Origin: Bacillota bacterium
GTDB lineage: Bacteria > Bacillota > Clostridia > Acetivibrionales > JAEXSP01
Direction: 5' to 3'
Length of the DNA stretch: 64,000 nt
Assembly (NCBI GenBank): GCA_023453795.1
Contig: JAEXSP010000015.1
Location: forward strand, 138,879-202,878
How positions within the stretch are numbered: the stretch's first letter is position 1; the number at the start of each line of letters is the position of its first letter. The position numbers and the translations under genes are program-made. The notes under the pieces were generated by a model that was not told the DNA's origin, searched no databases, and saw only the letters and a list, made by a program, of their open reading frames with translations. Of this stretch, positions 27,183-34,347 are shown piece by piece.

Positions 27183-28097
27183 ATGGAACAAAAAAGCATG
27201 ACCGCACTAGTAAGTGCATTTTCAAGGGCATATCATTCAGTGCAAAACAAAGAAAAAGTATTTGATGATTACTTGGCAAAAGACATTCTATCTCAGAATG
27301 AATACGAACAAATTGCAAGTAATATGTCAAAAGGAATCAACTTCTTCAATCCATCCTTTGAAGGTACACAGGATGAAGCCTTGCGCTGGATTGTAGATAA
27401 CCAGTTATCTCCGTCACCGCTCGGCAGAGCAGCATTTGCAGAAAAATCACTTGAAAATGCTGTGCGAATTGGTGCAACACAATATTTGATTTTTGCTGCC
27501 GGATTTGATACATTTGCATATCGCCAGCCAGATTGGGCATCTAAAATTCAAATTTTCGAGCTGGATCACCCTGCTATGAGTGCTGACAAGCAAAGGCGCA
27601 TTCAAACAATAATCGCGGAAAAGCCTACTAATCTGCATTTTATACCTGCGGATTTTACTGAAGGTGCTTGGGAGCACAATTTAATTGCTTGTCCGGAATT
27701 CCAGCAAGACCAAATCAGTTTTTGCAGCTTGCTTGGAATAAGCTACTATTTGTCCAAGCAAAATTTTGCAAAGATGATCAGTACTATTTCAGGTATTGTG
27801 CCAAAAGGCAGCAGTATTGTTTTTGATTATCCGGACGAGGATAGTTATACACCAAAGGCAGGAGAACGAGCCAAAAAGCAGGCTGCAATGGCTGGTGCAG
27901 CAAATGAAAAAATGCTTGCAAGCTATTCTTATTTAGAATTGGAGAAGCTGTTAGCCGACAGCAGCTTTTTAATTTACGAACACTTAATACCGGATGAAAT
28001 AACAGAGCAGTATTTCAAAAAATACAATGCATCCAATCCTCAACATCCTATAACGGCCTTTGATAATGTGAATTATTGTTTGGCAGTTAAAAAATAG
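27183..28097 (+). CDS. SAM-dependent methyltransferase, leucine-carboxyl-methyltransferase (PF04072) family
   Basis: 304 residues from the ATG at 27183. The GTG at 27171 lies inside the ribosome site AGAGGTGA. Motifs: the SAM-binding loop QYLIFAAGFDTFAYR, the acidic residue in IFELDHPAMSADKQRR, and the C-terminal YCLAVKK. Bacterial members methylate small molecules or carboxyl groups, often in secondary metabolism. The substrate is unknown. Monocistronic, with a strong terminator behind it. Confidence 0.85.
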   Translation: MEQKSMTALVSAFSRAYHSVQNKEKVFDDYLAKDILSQNEYEQIASNMSKGINFFNPSFEGTQDEALRWIVDNQLSPSPLGRAAFAEKSLENAVRIGATQYLIFAAGFDTFAYRQPDWASKIQIFELDHPAMSADKQRRIQTIIAEKPTNLHFIPADFTEGAWEHNLIACPEFQQDQISFCSLLGISYYLSKQNFAKMISTISGIVPKGSSIVFDYPDEDSYTPKAGERAKKQAAMAGAANEKMLASYSYLELEKLLADSSFLIYEHLIPDEITEQYFKKYNASNPQHPITAFDNVNYCLAVKK

Positions 28098-28102
28098 TAT
28101 AA

Positions 28103-28138
28103 AAAAACGCCAGCGTTCGCATGGATGCTGGCGTTTTT
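28103..28138. terminator. Bidirectional terminator
   Basis: Stem 28103-28114 with 28127-28138 (12 pairs), A-tract before and T-tract after. It serves the methyltransferase and the convergent small membrane gene. Confidence 0.85.
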
Positions 28139-28140
28139 GC

Positions 28141-28416
28141 TTATGTATCTGATCTCATAGCTCTTTCATTTTTACTCCACTTTCGAATGCCAAGAAATAC
28201 TGAGAGTATCGTACACAAAATGAAAGTAATTGCCAGGTTTCTCATATAACTGCTAGTAATAAAGTAACCTAAGCCTTCACCCCTAAATAGACCTCTTACA
28301 ACCGATAGAATTATTGCAGAAGGTATAGCAGCAGCAATTATCCAGTTTAGTAGCACATACAGAAACTTTCCTTGATGCCTGACTTTAGACCATTCGTCTT
28401 TATTGAATGCACCCAT
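28141..28416 (-). CDS. Small two-helix membrane protein
   Basis: 91 residues, GGGGGA ribosome site. Two hydrophobic helices (~20-42 and ~57-76) with a basic, charged N-terminus (NKDEWSKVRHQGKF). No family recognised. Confidence 0.6.
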   Translation of the reverse strand: MGAFNKDEWSKVRHQGKFLYVLLNWIIAAAIPSAIILSVVRGLFRGEGLGYFITSSYMRNLAITFILCTILSVFLGIRKWSKNERAMRSDT

Positions 28417-28634
28417 GGTCGATTTCCCCCTTTCGGAAAATTTTCATCCACCCAACATGTTCAAAGAATAAATTGAGCTATTGTATTCTATTGCTTGTGC
28501 TACTTTCCTGTATTTACCTACATACCACCATATCACGCATTAATTACCATAGACTTCTTAATTCGAAGCATTGGATTTTGCTTTTAGATAGAAAGGAACT
28601 GTACACTAATTAATTAGTTCGGCAACTTCCACTA

Positions 28635-30344
28635 TTATACTAAACTATTTGATGCTCTTGGTCTAAAGTCAATATCCAGTTTTTCTTTTAAATAATCTTT
28701 AAGAACAAAAACTTCAATCTTGTGTGCTTTACGAGGATTATCAAGGTAATACTTTGTATACTCACCTTGAGATAATGGTGCTTCTATTTGCATTTTCCTT
28801 TCTTCTTTATTCACATCTGTAATAATATCATTATGCTTGATTTCAGTGTCCCAGCATATAATACTATGTAGATTTTCAAAAGAATGATTGAATTTGTCAA
28901 TTAAAAAATATTTAAATTCAACGTAATAAAGCTTTGAATTATATATAGGTGCACTATCAATGCCTTTAACTATCACATCAATGCCTGAATATGTATCATA
29001 GTCAATAATCTGGAAAGGAAATAGATTATTTTTGATAGTTAAAAGCTTTAATACTAAAGAATATACTCCACTCTCTCTTTCCGGCTTTACCAAAGTCTGA
29101 CCATTGAATTGACAAATGTTAGCCTTATTAACCTTTTCTATTCTCCATTTAAAATCATTTTTTTCTTTTTCAGTAGTCTTATATGCTTCTGCTTCATCTT
29201 CAAGCCATGATAAATTTCTCCAGTCATCTCCTTCAATTATTTCATCATACAATCTTTTTACTTCATCCTTTATATCGGAAATTATCTCCATAGGGGTATT
29301 ATCAACTGACCCACGGTTTGCGGTTAACCTCAACCCTTGACAATTAATAAACGCATGAAATTTAGTAAATTCTGACCCTTTATATGTAATCCATTCATTT
29401 TTTTTCTGAATGGGAATAAAATCTTTACAAAGCCAAAGACCATACCTTTCTTGAACAGTATAGGAACCTTCGGGAGCAGAATATCCTGGTCTCCTTAACA
29501 TATTATTATATGCCTGTTTAACTTTATTACCTTCAATAAAAAAAACAGCTTCATAACTTATTTCTGGTGAGTTTTTTAAATTTCCTGTCTTAACAATTTT
29601 TTTACAATAATAATCTGGGGCTTTTGTTAAGTGCGTTTCGAATAACTTGTCAATTGATTCAGATTGATTTGGGAAAAAATGTCCAAATCTAATTTTATGT
29701 TCTTCTGTACTATTCAAACCTTTTAAATATATTGAATCATTTCCGTTATCAAAATAATTAAACATCATTTCAATAGAACCAAACTTTGTAAACCATTTAA
29801 TGTAGTCTTCAAGTATTTCTTTAGTAAACTTTGCCTTTTGATTATTGTTGTAGCCTAAGATTATTATTTCAGTACCAGAGTCGATATTATGACAACTTTC
29901 TTCAACCACCTTAACTGTAGGTATCTTTCTATCAAATAGCGTTGCATAAGGTTCATCCATTTCAGCAGTTAATTTAATTCCATCCTTAACTGTAATAACT
30001 TTTATGTGTGAACTATTGAAATATACTTTTGTACCATGACCCTTCTCCCCAATTAACAAAGGATATTCTCTTTTGGTTGAATTCCCCAAATCAAAAAATG
30101 CTTGGAGTTCATCTATATTCATACCTCTGCCATTATCAATAATTTTTATTTCTAATAGATTTTTCCCTTTTATAGTGATTACATTAAATATAATCCGTAT
30201 TACTAAAGATTTCCCTTTGATTTTCGCATCAAATGAATTACTTATTGCTTCTCTTACTAATTCAAGTGGGTTTGAAAAGTCATTAGCTATTTCAATAAAT
30301 TCTTGAGTATGGTCAACCTTTGGTTCCAAAATGAATTCTCCCAT
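28635..30344 (-). CDS. GHKL-type ATPase protein, putative defence gene
   Basis: 569 residues, GGGGGA ribosome site. The N-terminal ~170 residues are an HSP90/MORC-like ATPase: LVREAISNSFDAK (N-box), IDNGRGM (G1), GEKGHGTKVYF (G2-type loop). The C-terminal region is unrecognised and rich in aromatic and acidic residues (IDYDTYSGIDVIVKGID, then YYVEFKYFL), compatible with a PD-(D/E)xK-like nuclease core, though I cannot confirm this. The gene is AT-rich relative to flanking genes and divergent from a DUF3800 gene. Such ATPases occur in defence islands. No role in phage defence can be shown from sequence alone. Confidence 0.72.
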   Translation of the reverse strand: MGEFILEPKVDHTQEFIEIANDFSNPLELVREAISNSFDAKIKGKSLVIRIIFNVITIKGKNLLEIKIIDNGRGMNIDELQAFFDLGNSTKREYPLLIGEKGHGTKVYFNSSHIKVITVKDGIKLTAEMDEPYATLFDRKIPTVKVVEESCHNIDSGTEIIILGYNNNQKAKFTKEILEDYIKWFTKFGSIEMMFNYFDNGNDSIYLKGLNSTEEHKIRFGHFFPNQSESIDKLFETHLTKAPDYYCKKIVKTGNLKNSPEISYEAVFFIEGNKVKQAYNNMLRRPGYSAPEGSYTVQERYGLWLCKDFIPIQKKNEWITYKGSEFTKFHAFINCQGLRLTANRGSVDNTPMEIISDIKDEVKRLYDEIIEGDDWRNLSWLEDEAEAYKTTEKEKNDFKWRIEKVNKANICQFNGQTLVKPERESGVYSLVLKLLTIKNNLFPFQIIDYDTYSGIDVIVKGIDSAPIYNSKLYYVEFKYFLIDKFNHSFENLHSIICWDTEIKHNDIITDVNKEERKMQIEAPLSQGEYTKYYLDNPRKAHKIEVFVLKDYLKEKLDIDFRPRASNSLV

Positions 30345-30694
30345 AAGTATCCCCCATTTTTAGTAATAATACTTACTATTTCTACAATAATTATGAAATT
30401 CCTTCCATCAAATATAAAAATTCTTCTATTTAGAAGTAGACTATGGCTAAAAATAAAAAATAAAATAAAATTAAAAGACATAATTTACTTTAATTTACTT
30501 TTATATTATAATCTTTATTGTAAAATTAATCAGAGAACTACAATTTGAAATGAATTAAACTAATAGTTCTTGCAATCAAGTCAGCTCCGGTATCATTAGT
30601 TCAAACATTCAGATGGTTCTACCCGAGATATTTCATTAAGCCGTTTTTTTAGTATTGTTTTTGATTGTATCAGCTAATTACAAGGGGGAATACT
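30345..30694. other. AT-rich divergent intergenic region
   Basis: About 350 bp between the ATPase and DUF3800 genes. Very AT-rich, with a 14-bp palindrome at 30423-30436. No clear consensus promoter is seen. Short reading frames here have no ribosome site. Confidence 0.4.
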
Positions 30695-31477
30695 GTGTTT
30701 GCATTTATAGATGAAAGTGGATATCCGCACCCTAATGACACAACCCAAAATCCGGTATTGGCAGCAGTCTGTTTTTCACAAGAACAAATTAGAAGTGTAA
30801 TCAAGAAAATGTATAGATTAAAAAATGAAATATATGGTGAAGGTAACAATATGGAACTTAAGGCAAAAATGGTTTTAAGACCGAGAATTGTTGAAACAAA
30901 CTCCAAACACAAAGAATTTGTGGATAGAATAATAAATGAAGTCTTATGCGGAACACCAGACACAAAGGTATTTGCTGTAGTTATGAATAAACCTGAAAAG
31001 AAAATTGATGGACTTAACAATATTGCAAGACTTCCTAATTATTATAGACTGCTTCTACAAAGGATTAATAATTACGCACAAATATCCAATACAAAATGTG
31101 TCATTGCCTTAGATACAAAAGACGAGGGGAAAGATATAATTATTTCTAAGCAATTGAAAAACTATATTTTTAAATCTAAAGAGGGAAATAACTATTCTTC
31201 AATATTGGAAACAGCGTTTTTTGTTAACTCTAAAGTTGAAGAATGCATTCAATTAGCCGATTTATGTGCAGGCATTATCAGACATAAATATGAAACAAGC
31301 TATTCTCAAACACCACAAAATAACTTTTCAAATTGGATTAATACTCTATATAACTACTTGCAAGCGTTGACACAGAATTTACCTAATCGCTGCTATCCTA
31401 ATATTGATATTGAAAACGAGGAAAATCCAATACTGTACGGAATTTATAAAATAAACAGCAATGATCTGATTTGTTAA
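30695..31477 (+). CDS. DUF3800 protein (RNase H-like fold family)
   Basis: 260 residues starting at the GTG at 30695, with AAGGGGG (30682-30688) six bases upstream. The TTG at 30665 precedes that site and is unlikely. The family signature FAFIDESGYP is at the N-terminus, and the conserved C-terminal motif QLADLCAGIIRHKYE is present. A middle acidic motif reads CVIALDTKDEG. DUF3800 proteins have an RNase H-like fold with acidic residues and are often found in mobile elements and defence loci. Divergent from the GHKL ATPase and followed by a probable small RNA. Confidence 0.85.
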   Translation: MFAFIDESGYPHPNDTTQNPVLAAVCFSQEQIRSVIKKMYRLKNEIYGEGNNMELKAKMVLRPRIVETNSKHKEFVDRIINEVLCGTPDTKVFAVVMNKPEKKIDGLNNIARLPNYYRLLLQRINNYAQISNTKCVIALDTKDEGKDIIISKQLKNYIFKSKEGNNYSSILETAFFVNSKVEECIQLADLCAGIIRHKYETSYSQTPQNNFSNWINTLYNYLQALTQNLPNRCYPNIDIENEENPILYGIYKINSNDLIC

Positions 31478-31500
31478 AGCATGAATAAAAAATAATAGTA

Positions 31501-31529
31501 TTGACAATAATAGTATTGTACACTAATAT
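31501..31529 (+). promoter_or_regulatory. Consensus sigma-A promoter of the putative small RNA
   Basis: TTGACA (31501-31506), 17-bp spacer, TAATAT (31524-31529). There is no protein gene downstream before a terminator. Confidence 0.7.
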
Positions 31530-31535
31530 TATATT

Positions 31536-31645
31536 AGAGGAATTAGATAGTGATTCTTAGTAAGAGTTACATATCGGTTCTGAATAAGGGCTGAGCTAAT
31601 TCCGATAAGCGAAAATAAGACCAGTATATTACTGGTCTTTATTCA
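31536..31645 (+). ncRNA. Putative small structured RNA, about 110 nt
   Basis: Predicted start ~7 nt after the -10 box. An 8-bp closing stem pairs 31539-31546 with 31596-31603, and an intrinsic terminator ends it at 31617-31640. It contains a GTG-started 14-codon frame (31550-31594) with a weak AGAGG site, so a tiny peptide is an alternative. Sits 60 nt after the DUF3800 gene. No match to a named RNA family is claimed. Confidence 0.5.
31617..31640 (+). terminator. Terminator of the putative small RNA
   Basis: Ten-pair stem 31617-31626 with 31630-31639, three-base loop, followed by T-rich sequence. Confidence 0.8.
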
Positions 31646-31833
31646 TATAACAAAGTGATATCATAACTATCATTTTTATAAATTATTCCGTTTATACAGA
31701 AATTGTTCAACTATTATAATTATATCCTACCTTACTTTGAAATACCAACTTGTTTGAATATGGGCACAAGGGTGGTCCTCCTATCTGAGGATGAATTTAA
31801 GGTATGTTTGTTCCTAAAAATCTGTTTTGACAT

Positions 31834-31875
31834 TCTAAAAAACAAACACCAGTATCCTTGCGAATACTGGTGTTT
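31834..31875 (-). terminator. Terminator of tRNA-Arg
   Basis: Twelve-pair stem 31844-31855 with 31864-31875, followed on the minus strand by a T-run. It begins right after the tRNA 3' end. Confidence 0.85.
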
Positions 31876-31876
31876 T

Positions 31877-31951
31877 TGGCGTCCCGACCAGGAATCGAAC
31901 CCGGATCAATGGAACCGGAATCCATCGTCTTATCCATTAGACTACCGGGAC
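31877..31951 (-). tRNA. tRNA-Arg (anticodon CCG)
   Basis: Acceptor GTCCCGG pairs with TCGGGAC. The anticodon loop TTCCGGT gives CCG, and the T-loop GGTTCGAATCC and an encoded CCA are present. No second copy of its 3' end is seen to the left, so there is no sign of a tRNA-Arg att duplication within this window. Confidence 0.95.
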
Positions 31952-32134
31952 ATATATCATCTATCACAGTATTATAATCTATTATTGGCATATTTACAAC
32001 CTCTCATTGGTGGAAGCTGCTGGAAATAGAAAACAAACAACTTAAGTACACATTATTTGCAATCGCCTTGTCTATAATAGAAAAAAAATATATACTTGTA
32101 GTACTAATAGTCAACTTACATTCAGGAGGTTTAG

Positions 32135-33103
32135 ATGTTCCCGGTGAATAAGAACCCAAAAAGCAGAAAGCAGCCCGTTTCTGAGATAAAAATTGCAGAG
32201 TATAACGGCCTTAGGTGGATTGATATTGTAAAACCGACTAAAGCCGATATGGAAATGCTTCAGAATGAGTTCCATTTCCACGAGCTTCTTCTCGAGGACT
32301 GTATGACAGAGCACCAAAGATCGAAGGTTGATGATTTCGGTGAATACTGCTTCATTGTGCTGCATCTTCCAAGGTATAGAAAACAGCTTATAACTCTTGA
32401 TTCTGAAGAGGTTGACATATTTTTGGGCAATAATTATGTAATCACTCTGCATGAGGGCGAGTTGAAGCCGCTTGTCGGTTTTTCCGAAGCCTGCCAATCC
32501 AGTTTGGATCTGAGGAAGGAGTACATGAGCGAAGGCTCCGCTCTTCTTCTTTATGAAATAATAAAAAGGCTTTTTGACTATTGCTATCCTATGCTTGACA
32601 AGATAGGCATCCTCTTAAGCGAAATAAATAAGGATGTTTTCAAAAACACCTCCAAATCCATGCTTGAATTAATATCAAGAACAAAAATGCAGATAATTAA
32701 TTACCGCAAAGTAGTTAAGCCTCTGCGCCCTGTAATGATTACCCTTGAAAATGTCATGAATAAATACCTTACAGAGGGAATGGACAAATACTTCGATGAT
32801 ATAACAGACAAGATCGAAAAGATATGGGATATGCTTGAAAACTACAAGGAAGTAATTGAATCTGTCGACAATACCTTTGCCTCACTTACAAACCAACGGA
32901 TGAACAATCTTATGCGCACCTTTACGATTGTCCAGGTGGTTACTCTTCCAATGGTATTGGTAGGCGGCTTGTTTTCAATGAATGTAAAGGGCATACCGAT
33001 GCAGAATCTGCCCGGAGGCTTCTGGATCGTATTCGGAATGATATTGATACCCACCGGATTTATCGGCACCCTTATAATGATTAAAAGGAAAAAGTGGTTG
33101 TAA
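32135..33103 (+). CDS. CorA-family divalent metal transporter
   Basis: 322 residues, GGAGG ribosome site. A long N-terminal alpha/beta and coiled cytoplasmic domain is followed by two C-terminal transmembrane helices (~265-285 and ~295-316) and a basic tail KRKKWL. The family signature at the end of the first helix, normally Gly-Met-Asn, reads Ser281-Met282-Asn283 in GGLFSMN. CorA pentamers carry Mg2+, Co2+ or Ni2+. The altered signature may mean changed selectivity or an export role (inference). Confidence 0.85.
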   Translation: MFPVNKNPKSRKQPVSEIKIAEYNGLRWIDIVKPTKADMEMLQNEFHFHELLLEDCMTEHQRSKVDDFGEYCFIVLHLPRYRKQLITLDSEEVDIFLGNNYVITLHEGELKPLVGFSEACQSSLDLRKEYMSEGSALLLYEIIKRLFDYCYPMLDKIGILLSEINKDVFKNTSKSMLELISRTKMQIINYRKVVKPLRPVMITLENVMNKYLTEGMDKYFDDITDKIEKIWDMLENYKEVIESVDNTFASLTNQRMNNLMRTFTIVQVVTLPMVLVGGLFSMNVKGIPMQNLPGGFWIVFGMILIPTGFIGTLIMIKRKKWL

Positions 33104-33119
33104 AAAAGTTCTAAAATTA

Positions 33120-33731
33120 TCAGTTTAAAAGTTTGATGATCCAGTTGTCGGTGATATAAAGCAATGCATAACTCAATAGCAGGCTCCATACATATACGCA
33201 GATAAACACCAGCCTTTTAAAGGCAGGCTGAAAATTGTAAATTACATTTATCCCTCTGGTTATTACAGCACTTCCCCAAACGGATATCAACAGGCTTAAT
33301 ATATACACTGTTGAGCTATCGTACAAATCGGCGCCATTCGCCTTGCCTGCAAAATACACCATCAGGTTTGCCGGAAAGATCAGCAGGCTGGCCAATATGT
33401 ATATCTTCATTAGCTTTGGGAGCTCGTCCCCTCTTGCAGGCACATCGCTTTCCTTTTTAAATCTCTTAAACAGGTCATATAGGGGCAGTGAAAAAAACAA
33501 TACGTCTATAAGTCCGAAAAGAAGGATAACGACAATCATAAGAGTTATATTGTAATACATTGTCAAAGCCGGTTTATCAAATATTTTTTTATGATTATCA
33601 ATTATAAAGTATATAACATCTATAAATCCAAGAATAACAATCCCCAAGTAAAGAGTCGTTTTATTATCCTTTAGCTTTCTAAAAAAATTCTTTGGCAGTA
33701 AAAGTATGTCCAGTAGTCCTTTATAGTTCAT
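33120..33731 (-). CDS. Yip1-like membrane protein
   Basis: 203 residues from the ATG at 33731 (AGGAG eight bases upstream). The TTG at 33758 has no site. The N-terminus (LLDILLLPKNFFRKLKDNK) is typical of Yip1-domain bacterial proteins and is followed by five hydrophobic segments. Function unknown. Convergent with the CorA-like gene. Confidence 0.6.
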   Translation of the reverse strand: MNYKGLLDILLLPKNFFRKLKDNKTTLYLGIVILGFIDVIYFIIDNHKKIFDKPALTMYYNITLMIVVILLFGLIDVLFFSLPLYDLFKRFKKESDVPARGDELPKLMKIYILASLLIFPANLMVYFAGKANGADLYDSSTVYILSLLISVWGSAVITRGINVIYNFQPAFKRLVFICVYVWSLLLSYALLYITDNWIIKLLN

Positions 33732-33867
33732 ATCTGATTCTCCTATAAGTTTTTTCAACCGTACTTAAATAATAATATAATTTCGCACGGCATTAAGCAA
33801 TACATTTACGACAATTTGTACTTTATTGTGTTAAACGGACATCATAGGTTCAGATGTGCTGCCAACT

Positions 33868-33895
33868 AAAAGGAGCAGGTTTGAAGTCCTGCTCC
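33868..33895 (-). terminator. Terminator of the 33900-34250 gene
   Basis: Eight-pair stem 33872-33879 with 33888-33895, followed on the minus strand by TTTTAGTT. Confidence 0.7.
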
Positions 33896-33899
33896 CTGT

Positions 33900-34250
33900 T
33901 TAAAACAACTTTGTAATCATGAGTATCAGAAATAGTATGCTGCCCGCCAGAGCAAGATTAATCGTTATATTCAGCGGGAAGGCTTTTTTCGTCCCTGGCC
34001 TCAAATTGGAAATCTTTTTTTTGTCGGCAGCACGAAAGGCATCAGCATCTTTTATGTAATTATTTATTATAAGCTCAGCTTCCTTGATCATAAATTCATC
34101 TTTACTCTTGCTGACCTTCGCCAGAGCCCTTTTCGAGCTTGTGCCGCTTTTCCCGAGAAATTCCGGCTTTAGTATAAAGATTGCTTCTTCAATGATATTT
34201 GAAGGTATATCCTTTATAACAACAACCCTTTTGGAGTCACCACTCAACAT
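33900..34250 (-). CDS. Small tail-anchored protein
   Basis: 116 residues, TGGAGG ribosome site. A soluble charged N-terminal domain with a helical DEFMIKEAELIINNYIKDAD segment is followed by one C-terminal hydrophobic helix (~97-114). The opening VVVIKDIPSNIIEEAIFILK is similar to short proteins found near sporulation genes in clostridia. No firm family. Lies just downstream of spoIIE on the same strand. Confidence 0.6.
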   Translation of the reverse strand: MLSGDSKRVVVIKDIPSNIIEEAIFILKPEFLGKSGTSSKRALAKVSKSKDEFMIKEAELIINNYIKDADAFRAADKKKISNLRPGTKKAFPLNITINLALAGSILFLILMITKLF

Positions 34251-34347
34251 AAATCCTCCATAATCTTCTTGATTTTACAGAGGTAGTTTATGATAATGCT
34301 GTGTAATTTATGCATTTATATATAATGTTATTTTATTTTTCAATATT

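Noticed and set aside
30287..30481. ORF upstream of the GHKL ATPase on the minus strand
   Set aside because: AT-rich open frame overlapping the ATPase start, no ribosome site, hydrophobic bias typical of AT-rich noise.
27100..31951. tRNA-Arg as the attachment site of an island covering the ATPase/DUF3800 genes
   Set aside because: I found no second copy of the tRNA-Arg 3' end to the left within the window.
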